Below are positions 52,227 to 61,491 of a stretch of 64,000 nucleotides of DNA, piece after piece. Every line of letters starts with the position of its first letter. Position 1 is the stretch's first letter. The translations under genes and the position numbers were made by a program. Below the pieces are notes generated by a model. That model was not told the DNA's origin. It searched no databases and saw only the letters and a list, made by a program, of their open reading frames with translations. The stretch is from Clostridium swellfunianum (GTDB lineage Bacteria > Bacillota > Clostridia > Clostridiales > Clostridiaceae), in the NCBI RefSeq assembly GCF_023656515.1, contig NZ_JAMOFV010000006.1:3906194-3970193 (forward strand). The letters run 5' to 3'.

Positions 52227-54518
52227 TTACCTTTTCGAGTACTTTTTTATTTCTTTAGCTACAGTATCCATTACCTCAGCTACTTTCATTTCTCCAGTCC
52301 CCATTAAAATTTCAATAGCGTCATCAACAGAATCCATAGTGTAAATATGGAACTTGCCTTTTTTTATTTCCTCTTCTACCTCATGGCTTAAAACCAAATC
52401 ATTTCTATTGGAGTATGGTATTAGAACACCTTTATTATCAGTAGTATCTAAAACCTTGCAGATATTAAAGAAGCCTTCTATTTTTTCGTTTACTCCCCCA
52501 ATAGGCTGCACCTCGCCAAATTGATTTATAGACCCAGTAACCGCTATACTTTGTTTAATAGGTATTTTGCTAAGTGCTGAAATCATACTTATTATTTCAG
52601 CTACAGAAGCACTATCTCCATCAATTTTTCCATAAAGCTGCTCAAAACTCAAATGGAAATCTACAGGCAGTCTGGAGTAAGAATTTGCAAGCCTGTTTAT
52701 ATACCCTTTAAGTATATTGATAGCTTTTGTATGAATATTTCCGCTCATATTGCTTTCTTTCTGAACGTCAACAATGTTTCCATCGCCTTTATAGCAAGTG
52801 CAGGTTATTCTTATTGGCTTTCCAAATCTAAAATAGCCTGAATCTATAACTGAAAGACCATTTATTTGCCCCACTAAAGAGTCCTTCACATTTATCAGCA
52901 CTCTTTTATCTCTATAGCTGTCTAAAATCTCTCTTTGAATTGTTTCTTGAGAATAAGCAACTTCTCTAATATCTTCTGAGGTTATTTTTTCTCTATTTTC
53001 GTTTATTACCTTATTGTTTGATAGCGTTAAAATCCTACTTATCTCAGTATCATCAAAATAAAGTTTAGTTCTGCTCTCTGCTTTTCTAGAGAGAAATTTA
53101 GCTGTTTCTAGAACTGCGTCATTGTCAATTGGCTTAAGTTTGTTTTCCTTAATAATTTTGTTTATGCAGCTACCTAAGGCCCTTTTACTGTTTTCATTAA
53201 TCTCCACTATAGGCTCATATTCAGCTCTAATTTTAAAAATCTTCTTAAAATCTTCATCATAATTATAAAGCACATCATAGGTTTCATAATCACCTATCAA
53301 TATAACTTTTTCTTTAATATTAATCATATCTGGTTTAATGCTTCCCAAGGATAGTAACTCTAGATATCCTCTGTTATAATCTAAATTTACCTTTTCAGAA
53401 ATTAGTGTTTTCTTAAGATAGTAATATGCATGCGTGTTATTAAAAAGGCTATTTGCCCTAATAATTAAGCAGCCCTCGTTTGCCTTAAGCATGGACCCAG
53501 CTTTAATTAAACTAACATCAGTAGTATAAACATTATTATGATTTTCATATTCTATGTTTCCAAGAAGATTATTTACACTAGGATCTTCTTCAAAAATAAC
53601 TTGCGGCTTATCATTTTCACTATTATCAACTATAACGTTTATTTCATATTTATATATTATTTCATTTATCTTTTCTTCATCTTCATCATAGTTTATTGAA
53701 TAGTTGTCTATTAAATTCTTTTCTATTTTCCTGCTTATACTATCAAAGAATCCAAGCGCTTCTTCATTCTCTTCAAACTGCTTAGTATACTCTTCTTTTT
53801 CATCTTTTAAGCTTTCCAGAAAATGCTCTTCCATAAGCTTCTTTATTTTTTCAAGCTCGTCTAGTTCTACCTGTTTAAGTTCTTCAAGTATCACTTCTGC
53901 ATTTTCCTTTAAAGTTCCAACTTTATCTAATATATCATCTTTTTTATCCTTCTCTAAATCATCATAATCTTTTTCAGTCATGGCCTCACCTTCCTTTAAA
54001 GGAATAAATACGAAGCCACCTTGAGTTATCTTAATTTCAAATCCATACTCCTCAGCCATATCCTCAAGCTTGCTAATAAGCTCATTTCTTTTTTTCTGCA
54101 TATTATCTATTAAAGCTTCTTTTTCCTTATTAGCACTGCTGTTATAAAAATTGAAGGTGCATTCTGCATATGCATTTTGAATATCCTCAAGCTGTCTCTT
54201 AAATTCTTTTCCTTTTCCATTAGGTAAGAATAAAGCTTTAGGACTCTTTGGGTCCTCCTCTACTACATAGCATATATCCTGCGGCTTTGGTCTTCCGCTA
54301 AGTGTCTTTTCTACAAAGCTAACTATATTCTTTAGCTTTTCCTTTGAAAAATCATCTATTAAATAAACATTATAACCGCTATCATTTATTTCAAGAGCGC
54401 TTCTTATTTTTTTATAAACCTCTGTGTATTCCGGTATATATTGAACATCTTCCCTCGATATATTATCATCCAAATCATACTCATATATTATGTCCTTTGA
54501 AGTCAATTCTGATCTCAC
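52227..54518 (-). CDS. Lon-related ATP-dependent protease-like protein (AAA_32/LonB-type, degenerate P-loop)
   Basis: 763 residues with an N-terminal AAA_32-type part (about 1-520, with a long coiled-coil insertion at about 120-300) and a C-terminal S16 Lon protease domain. Catalytic Ser636 in DGDSASVAEI and Lys679 in GGVNEKIEGF are 43 residues apart, as in E. coli Lon. The usual P-loop position reads GYNVYLIDDFSKEKLKN, with no GxxGxGK/R, so ATP binding is doubtful. GTG start with GGGAGGAATTACAGC. Substrate unknown. Confidence 0.85.
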   Translation of the reverse strand: MRSELTSKDIIYEYDLDDNISREDVQYIPEYTEVYKKIRSALEINDSGYNVYLIDDFSKEKLKNIVSFVEKTLSGRPKPQDICYVVEEDPKSPKALFLPNGKGKEFKRQLEDIQNAYAECTFNFYNSSANKEKEALIDNMQKKRNELISKLEDMAEEYGFEIKITQGGFVFIPLKEGEAMTEKDYDDLEKDKKDDILDKVGTLKENAEVILEELKQVELDELEKIKKLMEEHFLESLKDEKEEYTKQFEENEEALGFFDSISRKIEKNLIDNYSINYDEDEEKINEIIYKYEINVIVDNSENDKPQVIFEEDPSVNNLLGNIEYENHNNVYTTDVSLIKAGSMLKANEGCLIIRANSLFNNTHAYYYLKKTLISEKVNLDYNRGYLELLSLGSIKPDMINIKEKVILIGDYETYDVLYNYDEDFKKIFKIRAEYEPIVEINENSKRALGSCINKIIKENKLKPIDNDAVLETAKFLSRKAESRTKLYFDDTEISRILTLSNNKVINENREKITSEDIREVAYSQETIQREILDSYRDKRVLINVKDSLVGQINGLSVIDSGYFRFGKPIRITCTCYKGDGNIVDVQKESNMSGNIHTKAINILKGYINRLANSYSRLPVDFHLSFEQLYGKIDGDSASVAEIISMISALSKIPIKQSIAVTGSINQFGEVQPIGGVNEKIEGFFNICKVLDTTDNKGVLIPYSNRNDLVLSHEVEEEIKKGKFHIYTMDSVDDAIEILMGTGEMKVAEVMDTVAKEIKKYSKR

Positions 54519-54591
54519 GCTGTAATTCCTCCCTTCACTATGTGCCTATTACTATATAGATATTCTAAAATTTTTATTTTAGGAACAGTTT

Positions 54592-54629
54592 ACAAAAAAT
54601 ATAAAAACTGCGTCCATTAAAACGCAGTC
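54592..54629 (-). terminator. Terminator after deoC
   Basis: ACTGCGT (54607-54613) pairs with ACGCAGT (54622-54628); the minus strand continues TTTTTATATTTTTTG. Confidence 0.87.
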
Positions 54630-54642
54630 TAAAAATTTTATA

Positions 54643-55317
54643 TTAATAATTTGAACTTCCCTCTCCACCTTCGCAAATAGCTATTGAAGCTGAAGCGCCT
54701 ATTCTTGTTGCACCTGCTTCAATCATGCTCAGTGCATCTGTATTATTTCTTACTCCTCCAGAAGCCTTAACACCCATCTCAGGTCCTACTGTTTCTCTCA
54801 TAAGCTTAATATCTTCATATGTTGCCCCGCCTGTTGAGAATCCAGTTGAGGTTTTAACATAACCAGCTCCAGCTTCTTTAGCAAGCCTGCAAGCAATAAC
54901 CTTTTCCTCGTCAGTTAAAAGACAAGTTTCAATAATAACTTTAGTTAAAGCTTTTCCCTTCGCTGCTTCAACCACAGCTTTTATATCTTCTCTAACGTAA
55001 TCATAATCCTTATCTTTTAGCTTTCCAATATTTATTACCATATCAACCTCTTGAGCACCTTCCTTAATTGCTTCTGAGGTCTCGAAAGCTTTAACAGCAC
55101 TTGTATTAGCTCCTAAAGGAAAACCTATAACAGTACATACCTTAACTTCACTTCCTTTAAGCATACTTGCTGTAAAAGCTACCCTGCCTGGGTTAATGCA
55201 AACAGATGCAAAGTTGTATTTCAAGGCTTCCTCGCAAACTCTTCTAACCTGTTCTTCAGTGGCCTCAGGTTTTAATATAGTATGGTCTATCATTTTTGCA
55301 ATATCTTCTTTTTTCAT
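54643..55317 (-). CDS. deoC: Deoxyribose-phosphate aldolase
   Basis: Cleaves 2-deoxyribose 5-phosphate to acetaldehyde and glyceraldehyde 3-phosphate. N-terminal [20 protein letters not shown], catalytic lysines in [16 protein letters not shown] and [10 protein letters not shown]. The frame extends 33 residues to 55416, but ATAGGAGTGAAGCAT sets the ATG at 55317 (224 residues, family size). Single gene with its own promoter and terminator. Confidence 0.96.
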   Translation of the reverse strand: MKKEDIAKMIDHTILKPEATEEQVRRVCEEALKYNFASVCINPGRVAFTASMLKGSEVKVCTVIGFPLGANTSAVKAFETSEAIKEGAQEVDMVINIGKLKDKDYDYVREDIKAVVEAAKGKALTKVIIETCLLTDEEKVIACRLAKEAGAGYVKTSTGFSTGGATYEDIKLMRETVGPEMGVKASGGVRNNTDALSMIEAGATRIGASASIAICEGGEGSSNY

Positions 55318-55363
55318 ATGCTTCACTCCTATAATGATATTATAAAGATAATTAATTACTTGT

Positions 55364-55392
55364 ATTTTATCCCAACAGTTTAAAAGTAACAA
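55364..55392 (-). promoter_or_regulatory. Sigma-A promoter of deoC
   Basis: TTGTTA (55387-55392), 17-nt spacer, TAAAAT (55364-55369) on the minus strand, 47 bp before the start. Confidence 0.6.
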
Positions 55393-55463
55393 GTAGATTT
55401 TAAAAAACTTTGTCATAGTTATTATGGTATTAGGAAAACTAAAATATAAATACTGTTTGTATA

Positions 55464-55492
55464 TTTTAAATAGTTGAATTCTATGTTATAAT
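55464..55492 (+). promoter_or_regulatory. Sigma-A promoter of the small basic hypothetical gene
   Basis: TTTTAA (55464-55469), 17-nt spacer, perfect TATAAT (55487-55492) with an extended TGT. Its leader of about 80 nt holds a weak AATAATA/TATTATT hairpin. Confidence 0.6.
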
Positions 55493-55577
55493 GAACCTAA
55501 AAACGTTCAATCATAATAATACCTAGCTTGTTATTATTTCTAACATAAATAATTATATTAAAAAAGGAGTCATACAT

Positions 55578-55982
55578 ATGAGCATTAAAGAAAAGTTTGC
55601 AAAGTACTATACTGAAACCTATTTAAAAAGATATGGCGATAGACTAACACAGATTCAGGGCAATATAGTTTCTGTTAAAATTGAGGAGAAAACAATTCTT
55701 TGGATATTCCATAAGCTTAAAGCTGTTCTTATAGTAAAGCCAGACAGAAGCAAATCTGTAATAAGATGCGTATATAAAAAGAACAGATGGTTTAAAAAGC
55801 CAACCTTCATGACTGTAAATCAAGGTAACCTTGTTGTTGTTCAAGGCTTAAAAGCTAAGAAAGGCAAGGATGACAAGGAAGGCCTTAGCATAATGAATAT
55901 TAGAAATTTAAGTACAAAGAAAGATTTAGTTCCTGTTGAAGGAAAAGTTCAAAGAGTTCAAAAGGTTCAAAGAATAAAATAA
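55578..55982 (+). CDS. Small basic hypothetical protein
   Basis: 134 residues, strongly basic, with no signal peptide and no clear membrane segment. A strand-rich central part (IQGNIVSVKIEEKTILWIFH, then LKAVLIVKPDRSKSVIR and NQGNLVVVQGLKAKK) could be a small beta-barrel or OB-like nucleic-acid binder, but I cannot name a family. Start with AAAAAAGGAGTCATACAT. It has its own promoter and a bidirectional terminator, so it stands alone between divergent deoC and a convergent P-type ATPase. Confidence 0.75.
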   Translation: MSIKEKFAKYYTETYLKRYGDRLTQIQGNIVSVKIEEKTILWIFHKLKAVLIVKPDRSKSVIRCVYKKNRWFKKPTFMTVNQGNLVVVQGLKAKKGKDDKEGLSIMNIRNLSTKKDLVPVEGKVQRVQKVQRIK

Positions 55983-56017
55983 TAAAATGAGTAGGTATTT
56001 AGCCTACTCATTTTATT
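55981..56017. terminator. Bidirectional terminator between the basic hypothetical gene and the P-type ATPase
   Basis: AATAAAATGAGTAGG (55981-55995) and its exact complement (56003-56017) form a 15-bp stem with a 7-nt loop. The stop codons of both convergent genes lie in the arms. Confidence 0.88.
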
Positions 56018-58559
56018 ATCTGCGTATAAACAAGTATAAACTGTTTATAAATGCTATTACACCTGAAAGGAATACAACTATCATCCATTGTCCGAAATTT
56101 AGAGGAACAGTCTTAAATATTCCTTGTAGGAATGGAACATATAGTACACATAGAAGCATTGCTATAGACACCAACACAGCACCAACAAGATAAGCGTTTG
56201 TGAATATATTTATTTCAAATATCGAATGCTTCTCTGATCTGCACTCAAATACGTGAATAAGCTGAGACATTATAAGTGTGCCTAATGCCAAGGTTCTGCA
56301 GGCATTTAGGCTCATACCATAATATTTTCCTGCCAGGAATGCTAAAACCGTACATATCCCAATTAAGCTTCCTCTAATTAAAATCTTTTCTTTTAAGCCT
56401 CTTGCAAATATATGCTCATTTTTAGGTCTTGGTCTTTGGAACATAATGTCCTTATCTGGTGGGTCTACACCAAGAGCAATAGCAGGAAGTCCATCTGTTG
56501 CCAAGTTTACAAGTAATATTTGTATTGGCAACAGCGGAGTATCTAAATATAATAGTGATGCCAAAAACATTGTCAATACTTCACCAAGATTGCAGGACAG
56601 AAGATATCTTATAAACTTTCTTATATTGTCATATATAACTCTTCCCTCTTCAACAGCTGCTACTATTGTTGCAAAGTTATCATCTAATAGTATCATGGAA
56701 GAAGCTTCCTTTGTAACATCTGTACCTGATATTCCCATAGATACTCCTATATCAGCTTCCTTTACAGCAGGAGCATCATTTACGCCATCGCCTGTCATAG
56801 CTACTATATAGTTTTTCTTCTTAAACAACTTTACAATCCTAAGCTTATGATTTGGACTAACTCTAGCAAAAACACTTAATTTACCTATTTTTGATTCAAG
56901 CTCCCTGTCACTTAGTTTATCAATTTCATCTCCTGTTATAACTTCAGAGGAATCTTTACATATATCAAGTTCCTTTCCTATGGCAAAAGCAGTGTTTTTG
57001 TGATCGCCAGTTATCATAACAGGTCTTATTCCAGCAATTTTACATTTTAAAACCGCATCTTTTACCTCTCTTCTAGGGGGATCAATTATACCTGCTATGC
57101 CAAGAAATATTAAATCTTTTTCAAGATCAGTTCCCTTTATTACTCCAGAATCCTTATAAGCAGCCCCTATGCATCTTAAAGCATTTAGTGACATGGATTC
57201 CACAGCTGATAGTATCTTGCTTTTATAAAATGAAGTTAAAAGCTTAACTTCTCCGTCAATAAATATGTACTTGCACTTTTCAAGAAGCCTCTCAGGTGCT
57301 CCCTTTACATAGCAACAATCTCTGCCGCCTTCTCTTATTATTACAGACATCATTTTTCTGTCAGAATCGAATGGTATGTCATACGTTCTAGTTCCCCTAT
57401 AAAGAAAATTCATATATGACTTAGTGTCTTTAAAAAACACCTTTACTAATGCAGTCTCTGTTGGGTCTCCAAATAAGCTTTTTTGAAGATTGCTTTCCTT
57501 TTCATCACAGCTGCAATCATTACAATAAGTAAAACACTTTTTAAGCAGGTTGTTTTCTGGAGTTCCATCTTTGTCAACATTGTACATCTTATCATTATAA
57601 TATAAAGCTTTTACTGTCATATTGTTTTGGGTAAGCGTACCAGTCTTATCGCTGCAGATTATCGAAGTACATCCTAAAGTTTCAACTGCAGGAAGCTTTC
57701 TTACCAAAGCATTTCTCTTTAGCATTCTTGAAACTCCTAAAGCTAATGCAACTGTAACGATAGCAGCTAATCCCTCAGGTATGGCTGCAACAGCAAGACT
57801 TACTCCAAGAAGGAACATCTCATAGGCATTCTTCCCTCTCCAAATACCCATAACAGTAACAATAGCACAGATTACAAGGCATAGAACAACTAAAACTTTT
57901 CCTAAAGAATTAAGCTTCTCCTTTAATGGTGATCTCTCATTTTCAATATCCTGAAGCATATTTGCGATTTTACCCATTTCTGTTTTCATGCCGGTTTCAG
58001 ATACCTTAGCCATAGTTTTTCCTTTAAGAACTACGGTACCCATATAAAGATTATTTTCCTTATCTTTGCTGCTTTTATTAACTCCAACTGACTCTCCTGT
58101 AAGAAGTGACTCGTCCACCATTACAGCGCTGTCTTGAACTATAATACAGTCAGCAGGTATTCTGTCTCCACTTTCAAGTACAATTAAATCCCCTGGAACT
58201 AATAATTCTGCATTAACAACCTGAAGCTTTCCATCTCTTATAACTTTACATGTTGGTGCAGCAAGTTTTTTCAAAGCTTCCAAAGACCTTTCAGTTTTGA
58301 ACTCTTGAATAAAGCCTAGGACAGAATTCATAATGACAATTATAAGTATTGTAATAGCATCTGCTTTTTCTCCCATAATACCTGATATAACTGTTGCTGC
58401 TATTAGCACCCAAACTATAAAATCATTAAACTGTGAGAGAAATATCTGTATTGGTGAAATTCTCTTTTTATTCTCTAGTTGATTTAGACCATATACACTA
58501 AGTCTTTTTTCCGCTTCACTTTTAGTTAAACCTCTTAATGAGGCCTCGCTATTTAACAT
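56016..58559 (-). CDS. Calcium-transporting P-type ATPase (PMR1/SERCA type)
   Basis: P2A-type ATPase that exports Ca2+ (possibly Mn2+). The 847 residues show an N-terminal cation ATPase domain, ten membrane helices, the TGESVGV actuator motif, PEGL at 261-264 in M4, the phosphorylated Asp304 in CSDKTGTLTQNN and the hinge TGDGVNDAPAVKEADIG. The PEGL pattern and length match the Ca2+ group rather than K+ or heavy-metal pumps. Ribosome site AGGAGGGATAAC. In sporulating bacteria such pumps can support spore mineralisation, but nothing here proves that. Confidence 0.9.
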   Translation of the reverse strand: MLNSEASLRGLTKSEAEKRLSVYGLNQLENKKRISPIQIFLSQFNDFIVWVLIAATVISGIMGEKADAITILIIVIMNSVLGFIQEFKTERSLEALKKLAAPTCKVIRDGKLQVVNAELLVPGDLIVLESGDRIPADCIIVQDSAVMVDESLLTGESVGVNKSSKDKENNLYMGTVVLKGKTMAKVSETGMKTEMGKIANMLQDIENERSPLKEKLNSLGKVLVVLCLVICAIVTVMGIWRGKNAYEMFLLGVSLAVAAIPEGLAAIVTVALALGVSRMLKRNALVRKLPAVETLGCTSIICSDKTGTLTQNNMTVKALYYNDKMYNVDKDGTPENNLLKKCFTYCNDCSCDEKESNLQKSLFGDPTETALVKVFFKDTKSYMNFLYRGTRTYDIPFDSDRKMMSVIIREGGRDCCYVKGAPERLLEKCKYIFIDGEVKLLTSFYKSKILSAVESMSLNALRCIGAAYKDSGVIKGTDLEKDLIFLGIAGIIDPPRREVKDAVLKCKIAGIRPVMITGDHKNTAFAIGKELDICKDSSEVITGDEIDKLSDRELESKIGKLSVFARVSPNHKLRIVKLFKKKNYIVAMTGDGVNDAPAVKEADIGVSMGISGTDVTKEASSMILLDDNFATIVAAVEEGRVIYDNIRKFIRYLLSCNLGEVLTMFLASLLYLDTPLLPIQILLVNLATDGLPAIALGVDPPDKDIMFQRPRPKNEHIFARGLKEKILIRGSLIGICTVLAFLAGKYYGMSLNACRTLALGTLIMSQLIHVFECRSEKHSIFEINIFTNAYLVGAVLVSIAMLLCVLYVPFLQGIFKTVPLNFGQWMIVVFLSGVIAFINSLYLFIRR

Positions 58560-58590
58560 GTTATCCCTCCTTTTAGCAAGTAAAATTTAC

Positions 58591-58619
58591 ACATTAACAA
58601 TATATGAGGGTATGTCCAA
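58591..58619 (-). promoter_or_regulatory. Candidate promoter of the P-type ATPase gene
   Basis: Minus strand TTGGAC (58614-58619), 17-nt spacer, TAATGT (58591-58596). Spacing is right; the -10 is imperfect. Confidence 0.4.
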
Positions 58620-58660
58620 AGATATGAACGGTTTTATTTCCGCAAATAAGAAACAAACTA

Positions 58661-58689
58661 TTTACAATACTAGCAAATAACCTTAAAAT
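58661..58689 (+). promoter_or_regulatory. Sigma-A promoter of the pyrophosphatase gene
   Basis: TTTACA (58661-58666), 17-nt spacer, TAAAAT (58684-58689). The start codon lies 30 bp downstream. Confidence 0.7.
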
Positions 58690-58718
58690 GAAAATATTCA
58701 CTAGAAAGGATGAAGCAA

Positions 58719-60362
58719 ATGAAAGATACGATTTACATAACGGGTCATAAGAATCCAGATACAGATTCTATCTGTGCTGCAATTGCTTATGCTGAATTCA
58801 AAAATAAAACTGGGCATCTTGATGCAATTCCAGTTAGACTTGGAGACGTAAATAGAGAAACTCAATTCATTCTAAATTATTTTGGAGTTGAGGTTCCAAA
58901 ACTTATCGAAACAGTTAAGGTTCAAGTTTCTGATCTTCATATTGACAACGTAGCTCCAGTCTCCCCTGATATTTCCTTAAAGATGGCATGGAATATTATG
59001 AAAAAGAACAATTCAAAAACCTTGCCTGTAGTAGATGAAAATGATTTATTGATGGGGATAGCTACGATATCAAACTTATTTTCAAGTTTTATGGATGTAT
59101 GGGATAACAATATACTTGCAAAAAGCGGTACTACTCTTGAAAATATAGTAGATACTCTTTCAGCTAAGCATGTATATATACATGACGAAAATCTTAAGCT
59201 CAGAGGAAAGATAGTTACTGCTGCTATGGGACCTGAAAGCACAGAAAGCATTTTAGAGCCTGGAGATATTGTCATCTGTGGTGACAGAGAGGATACCCAA
59301 AAGGTAGTGGTTGAAAAGTGCGCATCCTTAATGATTATTACGGGCAATCACATAGCAAGCAGTGAGATAATAGAGTTGGCTAAAAAATCTGGTTGTTCCA
59401 TATTATCAACCCCATATGATTCTTTCACCACCTCAAGGCTAATAACCCAAAGTATTCCAATCAGCTTTGTTATGGCAAGAGATAATATTCTAAGCTTCGA
59501 TACAGATGACTTTGTAGAAGAAATTAGGGATATTATGCTTGAGACAAGATATAGAAGTTACCCTGTAATAGATACGTACGGAAAAGTTTTAGGAACAATT
59601 TCCCGTTACCATTTGATAAGTCAGAACAGGAAAAAGGTTATTCTAGTTGACCATAACGAGAAAACTCAATCTGTTCACGGTCTTGAAGATGCAGAAGTTC
59701 TTGAAATAATTGATCATCATAGAATTGCAGATATTCAAACTGGAAATCCTATATATTTTAGAAATGAACCCGTAGGAAGTACTTCAACTATTGTAGCCTC
59801 AATTTTCTTTGAAAATGGCATTAGGCCTTCAAAAAAGGTTGCAGGTTTATTATGTGCTGCTATAATATCGGATACCTTGCTGTTTAAATCTCCTACTTCA
59901 ACAAATGTTGATAAGCTAATGCTTAAAAGACTTTCTGAAATAGCAAACATAGATGTAGACAGCTTTGCTAAGGAAATGTTTAAGGCGGGCACATCATTAA
60001 GCAATAGAACTGTAGATGAAATATTCCATCAAGATTTTAAGGTGTTTACTCTTAATAATCTTAAAATAGGAATATCTCAGATAAGCACTATGGACTTAGA
60101 AGGCTTCCATGATATGAAAAGTGATATGCTTTCTTTAATGGATAAAAAAGCTGTTGAGAATGGCTTTAACCTGATTGTATTTATGTTAACTGACATATTA
60201 AAGGGCGGCTCAGAGCTTTTTGTTGCTGGAAAAGAAAAAGAACTTGTTGCTCGAGCTTTCAATGTAAAATTGACTGGACCAAGCGTTTACTTGCCAGATA
60301 TTTTATCAAGGAAAAAGCAAGTTATACCTCCTATAACAGCAGCAATTACCTCATTAAAATAA
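58719..60362 (+). CDS. ppaC: Family II manganese-dependent inorganic diphosphatase with CBS and DRTGG domains
   Basis: Hydrolyses pyrophosphate. Layout: DHH part 1 (HKNPDTDSICAAIAYAEFK), CBS1 (about 70-125), DRTGG (about 130-240), CBS2, DHH part 2 with EIIDHHRIADIQTG, and the DHHA2 domain with SDTLLFKSPT. Such clostridial CBS-PPases are controlled by adenine nucleotides and Ap4A. An ATG at 58710 is in frame, but it touches the AAAGG; the ATG at 58719 (547 residues) has better spacing. Confidence 0.95.
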   Translation: MKDTIYITGHKNPDTDSICAAIAYAEFKNKTGHLDAIPVRLGDVNRETQFILNYFGVEVPKLIETVKVQVSDLHIDNVAPVSPDISLKMAWNIMKKNNSKTLPVVDENDLLMGIATISNLFSSFMDVWDNNILAKSGTTLENIVDTLSAKHVYIHDENLKLRGKIVTAAMGPESTESILEPGDIVICGDREDTQKVVVEKCASLMIITGNHIASSEIIELAKKSGCSILSTPYDSFTTSRLITQSIPISFVMARDNILSFDTDDFVEEIRDIMLETRYRSYPVIDTYGKVLGTISRYHLISQNRKKVILVDHNEKTQSVHGLEDAEVLEIIDHHRIADIQTGNPIYFRNEPVGSTSTIVASIFFENGIRPSKKVAGLLCAAIISDTLLFKSPTSTNVDKLMLKRLSEIANIDVDSFAKEMFKAGTSLSNRTVDEIFHQDFKVFTLNNLKIGISQISTMDLEGFHDMKSDMLSLMDKKAVENGFNLIVFMLTDILKGGSELFVAGKEKELVARAFNVKLTGPSVYLPDILSRKKQVIPPITAAITSLK

Positions 60363-60390
60363 GAAGTGGGAAACCACTTCTTATTTTAAT
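60353..60390. terminator. Bidirectional terminator between ppaC and the membrane protein gene
   Basis: A 17-bp perfect stem (60353-60369 with 60374-60390) with a GAAA tetraloop, ending in T-rich arms on both strands. Both convergent stop codons are inside the arms. Confidence 0.9.
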
Positions 60391-61142
60391 GCCATATAAA
60401 ACATTATAAAAGTAATTAAACATATTCCATATCCAATGCTTAAATAATCCTTTATACATACCTCATCAATTTTTTTAGAATACTCTCCATAGCTTTTAAG
60501 ATAGTCTGTTTTTTTAGTACTATAAAGGTAATAAAAATTAACTGATTCTACATATGCTCCTAAGATATCTACATTTAGTAGAGGTCGAATAAATAAGTTT
60601 ATAAAGTAGTCACCTTTAAAGTCGATTTGAGATTTTTTATTCCTGCAGAAATATACGAAGTACAAAAATGCTTCAGCTATCATTGCTGGAATTACAGTTG
60701 AAGTTACATATACAATTTTAAATAACTCAAGTTCATAAGCTACTAAACTTATGTTATATATTAGCATGTAGGCAATTCCATAAGTATTCCCTAGAAATAA
60801 TACAAACATTAAAGGAGCTATAAAGCCGCATACTATTGCCCTTGAAATAACAGAGATTGAATCATAGAAACGAACTTTTTCTCTTTGCCTCAAATTTTTC
60901 TTTTCTGTATTGCTAATATCAATTACTAAAAAAGCAGTAATAAAATTGCTTAATTCTTTTATCTTTAGTTGATTAAATACAAAGCAAATTAAAATAAATA
61001 TTAGACCATAAAATATATGAAGCATAACTTTATTCTTTATAAATTTGTTTATAGTTCTATTTAATAAATAAAACAAATATTGCCTGTCCAGTTTCCAAGC
61101 AATTATACTCACTAGACATCCGAGCACGTATCCTATACCCAT
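60381..61142 (-). CDS. Multi-pass membrane protein of unknown function
   Basis: 253 residues with about five to six hydrophobic segments: residues about 3-20, 40-58, 100-120, 125-143, 150-165 and the C-terminus. There is a Lys-rich loop in the middle and no motif I recognise. Ribosome site GGGGGATTATT. It follows the small Met-rich gene by 24 bp and is probably transcribed with it. The loop residues TSTVIPAMIAEAFLYFVYF suggest a channel- or scaffold-like helix pair, but this is only an impression. Confidence 0.6.
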   Translation of the reverse strand: MGIGYVLGCLVSIIAWKLDRQYLFYLLNRTINKFIKNKVMLHIFYGLIFILICFVFNQLKIKELSNFITAFLVIDISNTEKKNLRQREKVRFYDSISVISRAIVCGFIAPLMFVLFLGNTYGIAYMLIYNISLVAYELELFKIVYVTSTVIPAMIAEAFLYFVYFCRNKKSQIDFKGDYFINLFIRPLLNVDILGAYVESVNFYYLYSTKKTDYLKSYGEYSKKIDEVCIKDYLSIGYGICLITFIMFYMALK

Positions 61143-61166
61143 AATAATCCCCCGCGTTTTAAAATA

Positions 61167-61379
61167 CTAGTCTTCTATTTCCTCGATTGGCACAGGCTTC
61201 ATTTCTACTTGATAAAAATATGGATTAGTCATATATCCATATACAGGTTGAACTCCATACATAGGATTCATTCTATTCATAATGCTTTGCACAGGCTGAA
61301 CAGCTATCATAGGACATGTCATCATAGGACAACACGGTTGCCTATACATTGTGTCTTTCATATTATACATATCTACCAT
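61167..61379 (-). CDS. Small Met/Pro/Tyr-rich protein (spore coat-like)
   Basis: 70 residues with high Met, Pro and Tyr content (QPCCPMMTCPMIAVQPV, MNPMYGVQPVYGYM) and an acidic end. The composition recalls small spore coat or surface proteins of clostridia, but there is no definite family. Strong AGGAGGATTACTA. Start ATG at 61379. Three cysteines (CC and C) could form cross-links. Confidence 0.65.
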   Translation of the reverse strand: MVDMYNMKDTMYRQPCCPMMTCPMIAVQPVQSIMNRMNPMYGVQPVYGYMTNPYFYQVEMKPVPIEEIED

Positions 61380-61443
61380 TAGTAATCCTCCTTAAAATGT
61401 TTTATCAATACATTATATGAAGCTTACCTTAAATTTTATGAAA

Positions 61444-61486
61444 GCAAAAAAAATAAAGCAGTATTAGGCTTAAGCCAAATACTGCT
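61444..61486 (-). terminator. Terminator after flgG
   Basis: AGCAGTATT (61457-61465) pairs with AATACTGCT (61478-61486); an inner GGCTTAAGCC extends it. The minus strand continues TTATTTTTTTTGC. Confidence 0.88.
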
Positions 61487-61491
61487 GTTAT

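Noticed and set aside
56446-56811. Plus-strand open frame opposite the P-type ATPase
   Set aside because: Shadow of conserved ATPase motifs with no start signal.
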